Positions 15,414-24,660 of a DNA stretch of 39,813 bases are shown here, one piece after another. Below the pieces are notes generated by a model. The model was not told the origin of the DNA, searched no databases, and saw only the letters and a list, made by a program, of their open reading frames with translations. The position numbers and the translations under genes are program-made. Position 1 is the stretch's first letter, and each line of letters opens with the position of its first letter. This DNA comes from Oscillospiraceae bacterium (GTDB taxonomy: Bacteria > Bacillota > Clostridia > Oscillospirales > Oscillospiraceae). The stretch spans positions 1-39,813 of the forward strand of contig JAGBIE010000003.1 in NCBI GenBank assembly GCA_017935145.1. The letters are read 5' to 3'.

Positions 15414-16370
15414 TTACCCTTGTAGCATGGTTTTGACATCCTGCAAGTTGGGCATGGCGGGGATAGCGCCAGCACGGCTGGTGGTGACTGCAGCGGCGGC
15501 ATTGGCAAAACGGAGCATTTCTTCCAGTTCTGCCTGCCCTAAATTCTCCATGCCCCCACGGGCGGAGACACGGCTCAAAAATGCGCCAAAGAAGGTATCG
15601 CCAGCGCCGTTGGTGTCTGCCACTTTCACGGAAAAGCCTGCCACACGCCCGCAGAACTCCTTGGTGGCATAGAATACGCCCTCAGCGCCCAAGGTGATGA
15701 GCACCAAGGCGATTCCCTTATTTAAAAGTGCCGTTGCGCCTTTTTCGATATCACGTTCGCCACTGACGAGTAGGACTTCTTCATCGCTGATTTTCAGAAT
15801 ATCCACCAAGGGAAGGGGAGCGCGCATTTCTGTGATGGCACGAGCCTCACTATCCCACAAAGCGGGGCGATAGTTGGGGTCATAGGTAATAATCGCGCCT
15901 GCTTCTTTCGCTTTTTGTACGGCACTTAACACGGCGGACTTGCAAGGCTCGGCGGTCAAACTGACACTGCCAAAGTGGAAAATTTCCGCATTTTCCAAAA
16001 GGGGAGCGGGAACATCCTCGGCACTCAGGCAGATATCCGCACCAGGGCTACGGTAGAAAGCAAAACTCCGCTCGCCAGCACCATTCACCGTGACCACTGC
16101 CAAGGTGGTGGGCACAGTGGGGTCACTGGAAAGACCTGTGGTGTCCACACCATTTTCTTCCAATACACGGCGCAGTTCATCGCCAAAGGCATCTTGCCCC
16201 ACCCGACCAATAAAGGCGGGCTTCAAACCCAATCGAGCCGCCGCAACGGCCACATTGGCGGGCGCACCACCGGGGTTGGCCGCCAAAAGGGCAACGCCAT
16301 TTTCCTGTACGCCCACTTGGGTCAAATCCACCAAAAGTTCCCCCATGGTGACCAAAGGATATCTCTTCAT
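15414..16370 (-). CDS. PfkB-family sugar kinase (fructokinase-like)
   Basis: 318 residues. Phosphorylates a free sugar with ATP in the cytoplasm. Features: N-terminal MGELLVDL, the glycine-rich GGAPANVAVAAARLG, GRVGQDAFGDEL, and the anion-hole / catalytic-base motif DTNGAGDTFFGAFLSR near residue 245. The GGAPANVAVA variant is common in fructokinases of the ScrK/PfkB branch, but ribokinase-like or other substrates are not excluded. ATG 16370 has GGAGGTGC upstream; an ATG at 16388 does not. The gene diverges from two sugar-ABC permeases across a 480-base region, which suggests a common sugar. Confidence 0.88.
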   Translation of the reverse strand: MKRYPLVTMGELLVDLTQVGVQENGVALLAANPGGAPANVAVAAARLGLKPAFIGRVGQDAFGDELRRVLEENGVDTTGLSSDPTVPTTLAVVTVNGAGERSFAFYRSPGADICLSAEDVPAPLLENAEIFHFGSVSLTAEPCKSAVLSAVQKAKEAGAIITYDPNYRPALWDSEARAITEMRAPLPLVDILKISDEEVLLVSGERDIEKGATALLNKGIALVLITLGAEGVFYATKEFCGRVAGFSVKVADTNGAGDTFFGAFLSRVSARGGMENLGQAELEEMLRFANAAAAVTTSRAGAIPAMPNLQDVKTMLQG

Positions 16371-16853
16371 AGAGCACCTCCGTAGCATTTTTTCTCAGTA
16401 TAGCACAGAATCCGCACCCCCGCAACGAAAAATCCCAGACCACTCCAAAACGGCTCAGCCCTTTTTTGAAACATCTCCTTGACTCAGCAGACTGCAGTTC
16501 TCATTCCGTGTAAACCTACCACCGGATTTGTGGGTACAAAGTGAGAATTAAGTTTCAAAATGAGAATTTCCCAATTTCTCCCTGAGAATTTGAAAAATCG
16601 CAAAAATCCTATGTGCAAAATAACCAAAAACAGAGCTCTGTTTTTGTCGATAACAGAGATGTACTGGCAGAGAATTGGAAAAACTCGATTTGAGAGTTGT
16701 TTTTTCTCTCTTTTTTATATAGAATAACAGAGACGAAGAGTGCCCTTATACCTATGGTTTTCCTAGGGTTTGGGGCAATTATGGTTTACGGGGGAATGGT
16801 TCTCATTTCCTGTGACCCTTCCACAGCAAATTTCAAGAGAGGATTGATACCTT
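16371..16853. promoter_or_regulatory. Divergent 483-base control region with repeated TGAGAA sites
   Basis: No gene is seen. On the minus strand a promoter for the kinase, TTGCGG (16420-16425) and TATACT (16397-16402) with a 17-base spacer and extended -10, is clear. On the plus strand TTGTTT (16697-16702) and TAGAAT (16720-16725), 17 apart, may serve the permeases, giving a leader of about 120 bases. The motif TGAGAA(T) occurs at 16542, 16561 and 16583, and inverted at 16498 and 16800. A small hairpin around CAGAGCTCTG lies at 16631-16640. The region is AT-rich and looks like binding sites for a sugar-responsive regulator not encoded here. Confidence 0.5.
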
Positions 16854-17831
16854 ATGACACAAGTGGTCAAGCAACCGGTTCCTGTGACTCCCGAAGCACC
16901 CCGTCTTGGGAACCCCACCATCCGCCGTTTCAAGAGAGACTGGCAGTTGCACCTTCTGGCGCTGATTCCCGTGGCTTGGATTCTCATCTTCGCCTACAAG
17001 CCCATGTACGGTGCACAGATCGCCTTCCGTTACTACACCATCAAGGGTGGTATCTGGAACTCTGAATGGGTCGGCCTGCGTTGGTTCATGCGCTTCTTGG
17101 AGATGCCTCAGTTCTGGGAGATCGTGGGTAACACCTTCTTCCTGTCTCTGTACTCCATGTGCATTAACTTCCCCTTCCCCATCTTCATGGCACTGCTCCT
17201 CAACGTCATGCGCAACCAGTTCTTTAAGAAGACAGTGCAGACCATCTCTTACATCCCCCACTTCATCTCCACCGTCGTTATGGTCGCTATCCTGAACCAG
17301 GTGGTTAACCCCATCACCGGTCTGTATGGCTACTTCTACGAACTGTTCGGTGGCATTGGCGTGCCCAGAGATATCCGTGGTATTCCCGAAGCCTTCCCCC
17401 ACTTGTATGTTTGGTCTGCTGTGTGGCAGAACATGGGCTGGAACACCATCATCTATCTGGCTTCTCTGTCCTCTGTTTCCAACGAACTGCACGAAGCTGC
17501 TGAGATTGACGGCGCTTCCCGCTGGAAGCGTGTGATTCACGTGGACCTGCCCGCCATTCTTCCCACCGTGGCTATCATGCTCATCATGCGTATGGGTAAC
17601 CTGCTGAGCGTCGGTTTCGAAAAGACCTTCCTCATGCAGAACTCCCTGAACCTGAAGACCTCTGAAGTTATCTCTACTTACGTTTACAAAAAGGGTCTTG
17701 GCGGCACCTCTGCTGACCAGGCATACGGCACTGCCGTTGACCTTTTGAACAACATCATCAACTGCGCTATGCTTCTGCTTGTCAACTGGATCTCCAAGAA
17801 GGCCAGCCAAGACGAAGTCAGCCTGTTCTAA
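16854..17831 (+). CDS. Carbohydrate ABC transporter permease 1 (LplB family)
   Basis: 325 residues with six membrane helices; first permease of a CUT1-type importer. The N-terminus (RRFKRDWQLHLLALIPVAWIL, then YKPMYGAQIAFR) is characteristic of LplB/YtcP-type systems for complex sugars. The EAA loop that docks the ATPase reads EAAEIDGASRWKRVIHVDLP. ATG 16854 is preceded by AGAGAGGA. The permease partner follows directly, but no solute-binding protein and no ATPase is present; CUT1 systems often share a distant MsmK-like ATPase, while the binding protein is normally adjacent. Codon use is strongly biased to C-ending codons, which fits high expression. Confidence 0.92.
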   Translation: MTQVVKQPVPVTPEAPRLGNPTIRRFKRDWQLHLLALIPVAWILIFAYKPMYGAQIAFRYYTIKGGIWNSEWVGLRWFMRFLEMPQFWEIVGNTFFLSLYSMCINFPFPIFMALLLNVMRNQFFKKTVQTISYIPHFISTVVMVAILNQVVNPITGLYGYFYELFGGIGVPRDIRGIPEAFPHLYVWSAVWQNMGWNTIIYLASLSSVSNELHEAAEIDGASRWKRVIHVDLPAILPTVAIMLIMRMGNLLSVGFEKTFLMQNSLNLKTSEVISTYVYKKGLGGTSADQAYGTAVDLLNNIINCAMLLLVNWISKKASQDEVSLF

Positions 17832-17849
17832 GGAAGGAGGATGCTTACC

Positions 17850-18782
17850 ATGAAAAAGAACGCAACTGCTACTGCTACCCCTGCTGCTGCCCTGCAGCCC
17901 AAAAAAGTTGGTGTGCCTCTGGAAGATAAGATCCTCTACACTACGGTCAACGTGGTCATGATCCTTTGGCTCATCATCGTGTTGTTCCCCGTTATCTTCA
18001 TTGTGGCCAGCTCCTTCTCCTCCTCCACCGCCATCAGCACCGGCCGTGTCCTGCTGTGGCCCGTGGAATTCTCCACCGCGGCATATAAAGCCGTGTTCCA
18101 GTACAAAATGGTTTGGAATGGCTTTGCCAACACCATTTTCTACACGGTTGTGGGTACCATCATCAACCTCATCGGCACTACCCTCTGCGCTTACCCCCTG
18201 TCCCGCAGAACTTATCAGGGTCGCGCTTTTGTTACCACCCTGTTCATCATCCCCATGTTCATCGGCGGCGGTATGATTCCTGCCTACTTGAACGTGCGTG
18301 AACTGGGTCTGTTGGATAACCGTCTGGTTCTCTTCATCCCCGGCCTCATTTCCACTTCCAACATGATCATCATGCGTACCTTCTTCACCAGCAGCATTCC
18401 CGCTGACCTGCAGGAAGCCGCTTCCTTGGATGGTTGCTCTGATATCCGTTATCTGCTGCAGATTGTTCTGCCCCTGTCCAAGGCTGTTATGTCCGTTCTG
18501 CTGCTGTACTACGCTGTTGGTCACTGGAACGCATACTACAACGCTCTGTTGTACCTCCGCACCGCTTCCAAGTATCCTCTGCAGCTGATCCTGCGTACTG
18601 TGCTGATCTCCTATGAAGGTCAGGATGTCAACGCCGGTGGCGCTCAGGCTATGAAAGAACAGGCTGGCGAAGCTATGAAGTACGGTCTTATCGTGGTTAC
18701 CACCGTACCCATTCTTCTGGTGTACCCCTTCATCCAGAAGTACTTTGAAAAGGGTGTTATGATCGGCTCTTTGAAGGGTTGA
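17850..18782 (+). CDS. Carbohydrate ABC transporter permease 2 (YtcP/LplC family)
   Basis: 310 residues, about six helices; second permease of the importer. After an Ala/Thr-rich N-terminus the family pattern EDKILYTTVNVVMILWLII appears, followed by SSSTAISTGRVLLWP, the EAA loop EAASLDGCSDIRYLLQIVLP and the C-terminal FEKGVMIGSLKG that ends this family. The start is placed at ATG 17850, nine bases after AAGGAGG; an ATG at 17841 sits directly on the ribosome site. It begins 18 bases after permease 1 and is followed by a terminator, so the operon ends here without the usual binding-protein gene. Confidence 0.92.
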   Translation: MKKNATATATPAAALQPKKVGVPLEDKILYTTVNVVMILWLIIVLFPVIFIVASSFSSSTAISTGRVLLWPVEFSTAAYKAVFQYKMVWNGFANTIFYTVVGTIINLIGTTLCAYPLSRRTYQGRAFVTTLFIIPMFIGGGMIPAYLNVRELGLLDNRLVLFIPGLISTSNMIIMRTFFTSSIPADLQEAASLDGCSDIRYLLQIVLPLSKAVMSVLLLYYAVGHWNAYYNALLYLRTASKYPLQLILRTVLISYEGQDVNAGGAQAMKEQAGEAMKYGLIVVTTVPILLVYPFIQKYFEKGVMIGSLKG

Positions 18783-18815
18783 TTATTTACCAATACCTCT
18801 CTTTACCTTATGAAA

Positions 18816-18849
18816 CAAGAAGCACCCGCCATTTGGCGGGTGCTTCTTG
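18816..18849. terminator. Bidirectional terminator between permease 2 and the aminotransferase
   Basis: A 15-bp perfect stem (CAAGAAGCACCCGCC / GGCGGGTGCTTCTTG) with loop ATTT lies between convergent genes. It has the AAGCACC core seen in five other terminators of this window. Confidence 0.88.
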
Positions 18850-18867
18850 CTTTTGTATTTATGAGGT

Positions 18868-20139
18868 TTATGCCATGGTTTCCAGTGCAGCCAGTTTCAG
18901 GCTGGTGCAGAAGATTTCCATAGCGGCAGCCAGTTCCTGCACAGGGGGCAGGCTGGGAGCAATGCGGATATTGCTATCCTGCGGGTCTTTGCCGTAGGGG
19001 AAGGTAGCGCCAGCGCCGGTCATGACAACGCCGGCTTCCTTGCACAGGGCAAGGGTTCTCTTGGCAAGACCGGGGTTGGTGTTCACGGAGACAAAGTAGC
19101 CACCCACGGGCTTCTGCCACTGGGCGATGCCCAAAGGAGCGATTTCCTTTTCCAGCATGTTAAGCACGCAAAGGAACTTGGGACGGAGAATTTCCGCATG
19201 TTTCTTCATGAGTGCCAAGGTGTGCTTCTTATCCTTCAGGTAGCACACATGACGCCACTGATTCACCTTGTCGTAGGAGATGGTCTGGATGCCCAAGAGA
19301 GCGACCATATACTTCATGTTGGCTTCACTGCAAGCCATAACGGAGATGCCAGCGCCGGGGAAGGTAATCTTGGAAGTGGATGCATATTCAAAGACCATGT
19401 CTTCGTTGCCATATTCACGGCACAGGGAGATAATGTCCTTAAAGGGCACAAACTCGCTGTCAAACTCGTGGATGCAGTAGGCGTTATCCCACATGAGAAC
19501 AAAGTCCTTGGCGGCGGGCTTCATGGAAGCCAGACGGCGGATGGTTTCATCGGAGTAGATGATGCCATCGGGGTTGGAGTACTTGGGCACGCACCAAATA
19601 CCCTTGACAGCGGGGTCTTTCACCAGTTCTTCCACCACATTCATGTCAGGACCTTCGGCGGTCATGGGAACGGTAATCAGTTCTGCACCAAAACTTTCGG
19701 TGACCTTGAAATGGCGGTCATAACCGGGGGAGGGGCAGAGGAATTTCACCGTGTCCAGCTTGCTCCAAGGCTTCTCAGAATGAAGAAGACCGTGGGTGTA
19801 AGCTTTGGAGATGGTGTCATACATCAGAGTCAAGCTGGCGTTGCCACCGATGAAGCATTCTTCGGGCTTGCAACCGAGAATTTCCGCCCACAGACGCTTG
19901 GCGGCGGGCAGACCCGTCAGTTCGCCATAGTTACGCACATCCAAGCCATCTGCCACGCAATCCGTGGGGGTCTGGAGGGTGGTGAGAATATCGCTGACCA
20001 AATTCAGCTGTTCGCGACCGGGCTTGCCACGGGACATATCCAAGTGCAGTTCCTGCGCTTTCAGTTCTTCAAAGCGGGCAGTCACGGCAGCTTTTTCCGC
20101 AGCCAGCTCCTGCTTTGTCATTTCCTTGTACATTTTCAT
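18868..20139 (-). CDS. PLP-dependent aminotransferase (aspartate aminotransferase subgroup Ic)
   Basis: 423 residues of fold-type I. It starts MKMYKEMTKQELAAEKAAV and carries LDMSRGKPGREQL, a VRNYGELTGLPAAKRLWAEI segment (split here as VRNYGE and PAAKRLW), PKYSNPDG, MWDNAYCIHEF (PLP Asp/Tyr) and the PLP lysine in ASTSKITFPGAG. This pattern is that of the long Clostridia aminotransferases (Asp_aminotransf family, PF12897), reported as aspartate aminotransferases. The product would exchange aspartate and oxaloacetate, linking with the pckA/oad metabolism, although the donor is not proven. ATG 20139 has AAGGAGGC upstream; longer frames do not. Confidence 0.88.
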   Translation of the reverse strand: MKMYKEMTKQELAAEKAAVTARFEELKAQELHLDMSRGKPGREQLNLVSDILTTLQTPTDCVADGLDVRNYGELTGLPAAKRLWAEILGCKPEECFIGGNASLTLMYDTISKAYTHGLLHSEKPWSKLDTVKFLCPSPGYDRHFKVTESFGAELITVPMTAEGPDMNVVEELVKDPAVKGIWCVPKYSNPDGIIYSDETIRRLASMKPAAKDFVLMWDNAYCIHEFDSEFVPFKDIISLCREYGNEDMVFEYASTSKITFPGAGISVMACSEANMKYMVALLGIQTISYDKVNQWRHVCYLKDKKHTLALMKKHAEILRPKFLCVLNMLEKEIAPLGIAQWQKPVGGYFVSVNTNPGLAKRTLALCKEAGVVMTGAGATFPYGKDPQDSNIRIAPSLPPVQELAAAMEIFCTSLKLAALETMA

Positions 20140-20230
20140 GGTTTTTGCCTCCTTACAAATTGGCTTAGACTCAGTATAGCAAAGCGGGCGGGCAGTTTCA
20201 AGAAAAAAGAGCAAGATTTGTTACAGTTTC

Positions 20231-20313
20231 TTGATATTTTTCTCAATAAATTTGATATAATTTCCCCTGTAAGCACACTTTCTCTTTCTATCAAGGGGAA
20301 AATGTGGTACAAT
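20231..20313 (+). promoter_or_regulatory. Two candidate promoters for secA
   Basis: The proximal one, TTTCTA (20285-20290), 17 bases, TACAAT (20308-20313), has an extended TGG before the -10. A distal one has a perfect TATAAT (20256-20261) with TTGATA (20231-20236) at a wide 19-base spacing. Between them TTTCCCC (20261-20267) and GGGGAAA (20295-20301) form an inverted repeat. Confidence 0.55.
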
Positions 20314-20362
20314 AATAAGAAAGATGAACCGATGGCCCTTTGCCATCAGGAAAGGATACACT

Positions 20363-23098
20363 ATGGGACTGTTTACAAAGATGTTTGGCACGCGCTCGGA
20401 GCGGGAAGTGAAGAAAATCATGCCCACCGTGCAGGCGATTTTGGCACTGGAAGAGGAGTATAAAGCCCTCAGCGATGAAGCCCTTTCCGCCAAAACGGAG
20501 GAGTTTAAAACCCGTCTGCAACAGGGGGAAACCTTGGAGCAAATCCTGCCCGAGGCTTTCGCCACAGCACGGGAGGCCGCTGACCGCGTGTTGGGCATGC
20601 GTCCTTACCCCGTCCAGCTCATTGGTGGCATCATTCTCCATCAGGGCAGAATTGCAGAAATGAAAACCGGTGAAGGCAAGACCCTTGTGGCAATTTTGCC
20701 CGCCTACCTCAATGCCCTCACGGGCAGAGGTGTGCATATTGTCACCGTCAACGACTATCTTGCCAAGCGTGACTCGGAATGGATGGGCAAAGTCTATCGT
20801 TTCTTGGGCTTGAAGGTAGGCCTTATCATCCACGGTATCCCCGCCCCCCAGCGTCGTGAAGCCTATGCGGCAGATATCACCTACTGCACCAATAACGAAC
20901 TGGGCTTCGACTACCTGCGGGACAATATGGCCATCTATAAGCACGATATGGTCCAGCGGGAGCATGCCTTTGCCATCGTGGACGAGGTGGACTCTATTCT
21001 TATTGATGAAGCCCGCACGCCTCTCATTATTTCAGGCATTGGCGAAGCCTCCACCCAGCTTTATGCCATGGCGGACCAGTTTGTCTCCCGCCTACGGAAA
21101 CAGGTCTTTGCCAAAACCGATGAAAAAGAAGAGCAGGATGCCTTGGACTGCGACTATGTGGTGGATGAAAAATCCAAGAGTGTCACCCTCACCGCCCAAG
21201 GCATTCAAAAGGCGGAAAGTTTCTTCGGTGTGGAGAATTTGGCAGACCCCGAAAATACCACTCTTTCCCACCACATTAACCAAGCCATGCGTGCCCGCGG
21301 TCTTATGAAGCGGGATATTGACTATGTGGTTAAGGACAATCAGGTGATCATCGTGGACGAGTTCACAGGTCGTCTCATGTACGGTCGCCGATATAACGAG
21401 GGACTCCATCAGGCCATTGAAGCCAAGGAAAATGTCAAAGTGGCCAACGAATCCAAGACCCTTGCCACCATCACCTTCCAGAACTTCTTCCGTCTGTATG
21501 ATAAACTTTCGGGCATGACGGGCACAGCCCTCACGGAAGAATTGGAATTTAACGGCACTTACAATCTGGATGTGGTGGAAATTCCCACCAATCGCCCTGT
21601 GGCCCGTGTGGACCATGCCGATGCCGTCTATAAAAATCAGGCGGGCAAATATCGTGCTGTCATCCAGCAGATTAAAGAGTGTCATGAAAAAGGTCAGCCT
21701 GTTCTGGTGGGCACTATCTCTATTGAAAAATCCGAACAGCTGAGTAAACTCCTGAAGAAGGAGGGCATACCCCACCATGTGCTCAATGCCAAACACCACG
21801 AAAAGGAAGCGGAAATCGTGGCGCAGGCGGGCAAACTGGGCGCTGTAACCATCGCCACCAACATGGCTGGCCGTGGTACGGATATCATGCTGGGCGGTAA
21901 CGCAGAATTCTTGGCCAAGGACGATTTGCGTAAATCGGGCATGGAGGAAGACCTTCTTGTGGAATGCACCTCCTTTGCCGAAACGGATGACGAGGAAATC
22001 CTCGCCGCCCGCCGTGCCTATACAGAAGCCTATGAGCGCCACAAGGCCGCCATTCAGGCGGAAGCCGATGCGGTGAAAGCCGCAGGTGGTCTCTTCATCA
22101 TCGGCACAGAGCGCCACGAATCTCGCCGTATTGACAATCAGCTTCGCGGTCGCTCTGGTCGTCAAGGTGACCCTGGCGCTACCCGATTCTATCTGTCTCT
22201 TGAGGACGATGTCATGCGTCTGTTCGGTTCAGAACGCATCATGGGCATGATGGAAACCCTTGGCTTGGACGAAGATACCCCCATCGATGCCCGCATCCTT
22301 TCGGGTGCCATCGAAAATGCCCAAAAGACTGTGGAAGGTCGCCATTTCCAAGCTCGTAAGAGCACCTTGGAGTATGACGATGTCATGAACACCCAGCGTA
22401 AAGTCATCTACGACCAGCGCCGTAAAGTGCTGGATGGGGAAGACCTGCAGAGTAGCGTTCAGCATATGCTGGAGGGCTTTGTGGAACTGGAAGTGGGCGA
22501 AATCCTCATGGGTGCGCCCATTGCCGATGAAGAGCAAATCCGCGCCCTGATGCAGAAGTTTGAAGGGGTGTATTTCCCCCTGCGCGCTGTCTCCCTTGCT
22601 GTTGGCATGAGCCAAGAGGAGGTCTTGGATAAAATCCTCTTTGCCGCCAAGGCAACCTATGAAGAAAAGAGCATTCTCTACACCCCCGCTGTCATGCGGG
22701 AAGCGGAGCGGGTCTTCACTCTGCGGGTGGTAGACGAATACTGGATGGACCACTTGGATGCCATGACGGAACTGCGTCAAGGCGTGTCCCTCCGCGCCTT
22801 CGGTCAGGTAGACCCTGTGGTGGTCTACAAGAAAGAGGGCTACGAGATGTTTGCCGCCATGAACGATGCCATCCGTGCAGAAATCGTGCGCCGTCTCTTC
22901 GCCTTCCGCTTGAAGACCCAAGAGGAACTCAAGCGGGAACAGGTGGCAAAAATCACCTCCGAAGGCGGGAGCGATGGCACAGTCAAGCGTCAGCCTGTGG
23001 TGAAAAAGGACAAAATCGGTCGCAACGATCCCTGCCCCTGCGGTAGTGGCAAAAAGTATAAAAACTGCTGTCTGGACAAGGATTTGAACGGAAAGTGA
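20363..23098 (+). CDS. secA: Preprotein translocase ATPase SecA
   Basis: 911 residues. The motor that drives unfolded preproteins through SecYEG. It shows the Walker A segment [11 protein letters not shown] (about residue 105), [14 protein letters not shown], Walker [46 protein letters not shown] and the C-terminal zinc/SecB-type tail [17 protein letters not shown]. Full length for a Gram-positive housekeeping SecA. ATG 20363 follows AGGAAAGGA; the earlier in-frame ATG at 20324 overlaps the promoter region. The next gene starts only 12 bases after the stop. Confidence 0.97.
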   Translation: MGLFTKMFGTRSEREVKKIMPTVQAILALEEEYKALSDEALSAKTEEFKTRLQQGETLEQILPEAFATAREAADRVLGMRPYPVQLIGGIILHQGRIAEMKTGEGKTLVAILPAYLNALTGRGVHIVTVNDYLAKRDSEWMGKVYRFLGLKVGLIIHGIPAPQRREAYAADITYCTNNELGFDYLRDNMAIYKHDMVQREHAFAIVDEVDSILIDEARTPLIISGIGEASTQLYAMADQFVSRLRKQVFAKTDEKEEQDALDCDYVVDEKSKSVTLTAQGIQKAESFFGVENLADPENTTLSHHINQAMRARGLMKRDIDYVVKDNQVIIVDEFTGRLMYGRRYNEGLHQAIEAKENVKVANESKTLATITFQNFFRLYDKLSGMTGTALTEELEFNGTYNLDVVEIPTNRPVARVDHADAVYKNQAGKYRAVIQQIKECHEKGQPVLVGTISIEKSEQLSKLLKKEGIPHHVLNAKHHEKEAEIVAQAGKLGAVTIATNMAGRGTDIMLGGNAEFLAKDDLRKSGMEEDLLVECTSFAETDDEEILAARRAYTEAYERHKAAIQAEADAVKAAGGLFIIGTERHESRRIDNQLRGRSGRQGDPGATRFYLSLEDDVMRLFGSERIMGMMETLGLDEDTPIDARILSGAIENAQKTVEGRHFQARKSTLEYDDVMNTQRKVIYDQRRKVLDGEDLQSSVQHMLEGFVELEVGEILMGAPIADEEQIRALMQKFEGVYFPLRAVSLAVGMSQEEVLDKILFAAKATYEEKSILYTPAVMREAERVFTLRVVDEYWMDHLDAMTELRQGVSLRAFGQVDPVVVYKKEGYEMFAAMNDAIRAEIVRRLFAFRLKTQEELKREQVAKITSEGGSDGTVKRQPVVKKDKIGRNDPCPCGSGKKYKNCCLDKDLNGK

Positions 23099-23109
23099 GG
23101 CTTTGCCCC

Positions 23110-24543
23110 ATGAAAAAATGGCTTCTTGTGGGTTTGTGCCTGTGCATGCTTTGCGGTTGCACCACCACACCCACACCCTCTGCCCCCAACGGCAGTGACC
23201 CTGTCCCTCCCCAGCCCGATACACCAAAAACCATCACCCTCCCTGTGGAGGATGCCTCTGGCTTTGACCCCTACAAAACCCTCTCCTATGCTAACCGCTT
23301 GGTGCTGAGTTTCGTCACCCAACCCCTCTTTGTGGCATTGGAGGATGGCACAGCCCGCCCCATCTTGGCAGAGAGTTTTGAGGTTTCTCCCGATGGAAAA
23401 ACCACCAAGGTGACCCTCTGCACGGATGTGACCTTCCACAATGGCACAGCTCTCACGGCGGATGCGGTCATAGAAAGCATCCAAAGTGCCAAAGAGGGTG
23501 GCTACTACCAAGGTCGCTTCTACGCACTGGAGAACATGACCGCGGAGGGAAACACAGTGGTCTTTACCACCACCCAAAGTTATGAATGTTTCCCGCTTCT
23601 TTTAGATGTTCCCATCGTTTTAGGGGATAATGCCCTTCCTGTGGGCACTGGACCTTATGCCTTTTCCTCGCCTACGGAACTGGTGGCATCGCCCCACTGG
23701 GATGAAAAGCAGGACTATCCTGTAGATGCGGAGGCCATTACCCTCAAAAACATCACCGATGTAAAAACTCTGCGGGAGGAGTTCCAGTATGGCGCTCTCT
23801 CCGCCATGGCAGGCGACCCCAACGGCGCAGGCGCGCCTGTGTTCCCCAGCACGGAGGAACTGTGGGGCGTTCCCACCACCATTTTGCAGTATGTGGGGTT
23901 TAACCTGCGCAAGGGCATTTTTGCCGATGAAAAAATCCGCGCCACCGTCACCTATGCCATCGACCGCTATCCCATCGTGCGGGAAGATATGATGGGCTTT
24001 GCCACCGAGGCAACTTTGCCCTCTCTCATGGGTGGCTTGTGGGATGAAGCGAGCCTGCGGGAGAATGTGGATTATTATCCGCAAAATCTCATGAGCATTC
24101 TGCCTCAAGGGCGGAGCGCCAAGATGATTGTCTGCGGGGATAGTAGTCAAAAAGTCACCACTGCCAAGCGCGTGAGCGCCTCTATAAGCGATTGCGGACT
24201 TACGGTGAATTTGGAGATTCTCTCTGCCGAAGACTTTGCCAAAGCCCTGCAAAACGGCAATTTTGACCTGTATCTGGCGGAAACCCGCCTTCCCTCCAAT
24301 GGAGATTTGAGCGCGTTCTTCACAGCGGGAAGCCCCTTGGCAGTGGGTGGTCTAGACAAAGAGACCACTGCCTTGGAACTGTGCAAATTGGCGCTTTCCA
24401 ACCAAGGCAATGCTTACGATTTGCAGAAAAAGATCCTCTCAGAGGGTCTTATCTGCCCCGTGGCATTTAAAACCACCGCCCTGTGTTTGGAAAAAGATGC
24501 CTTTCACGGCATAAACCCTCATTTGGGTGGCTGGATTTTCTAA
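23110..24543 (+). CDS. Orphan solute-binding lipoprotein (peptide/nickel ABC, SBP_bac_5)
   Basis: 477 residues. A lipoprotein signal, MKKWLLVGLCLCMLCGC with lipobox LCGC, is followed by a Thr/Pro/Ser-rich linker and a family 5 binding-protein fold (DASGFDPYKTLSYANRLV, ILAESFEVSPDGKTTKVTL, VTFHNGTALTADAVIES). Anchored outside the membrane, it would capture peptides or related solutes for an ABC importer, yet no permease or ATPase is nearby. ATG 23110 lies 12 bases after the secA stop with GTGAGG nine bases before it; GTG 23095, overlapping the secA stop, is an alternative. Location in the secA transcript suggests constitutive expression. It is also smaller than typical 530-residue members. Confidence 0.85.
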   Translation: MKKWLLVGLCLCMLCGCTTTPTPSAPNGSDPVPPQPDTPKTITLPVEDASGFDPYKTLSYANRLVLSFVTQPLFVALEDGTARPILAESFEVSPDGKTTKVTLCTDVTFHNGTALTADAVIESIQSAKEGGYYQGRFYALENMTAEGNTVVFTTTQSYECFPLLLDVPIVLGDNALPVGTGPYAFSSPTELVASPHWDEKQDYPVDAEAITLKNITDVKTLREEFQYGALSAMAGDPNGAGAPVFPSTEELWGVPTTILQYVGFNLRKGIFADEKIRATVTYAIDRYPIVREDMMGFATEATLPSLMGGLWDEASLRENVDYYPQNLMSILPQGRSAKMIVCGDSSQKVTTAKRVSASISDCGLTVNLEILSAEDFAKALQNGNFDLYLAETRLPSNGDLSAFFTAGSPLAVGGLDKETTALELCKLALSNQGNAYDLQKKILSEGLICPVAFKTTALCLEKDAFHGINPHLGGWIF

Positions 24544-24548
24544 CAGAC

Positions 24549-24588
24549 AAAAAAGGACTGTTTTCGATAAAGAAAACAGTCCTTTTTT
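24549..24588 (+). terminator. Terminator after the secA-lipoprotein transcript
   Basis: A 17-bp perfect stem from 24549 to 24565 pairs with 24572-24588 around the loop GATAAA; it contains AGGACTGTTTTC and ends in T6. The stretch from 24589 to 24660 before the spoIIE stop holds nothing I can assign. Confidence 0.92.
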
Positions 24589-24660
24589 CGCCCTGTGGGG
24601 GGAGAAAATTTGCCCATCTACATTCTTCGACATATTTTGAAGGAAAAATGTGGTATGTTG

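Noticed and set aside
16755..17065. Small frame in the permease leader (MVFLGFGAIM...)
   Set aside because: No ribosome site and it overlaps the true permease start in another frame; leader-peptide function cannot be supported.
24627..24640. TTCGACA, a match to the Spo0A 7-mer, near spoIIE
   Set aside because: It lies past the 3' end of spoIIE and no promoter or start codon depends on it; a 7-base match is expected by chance.
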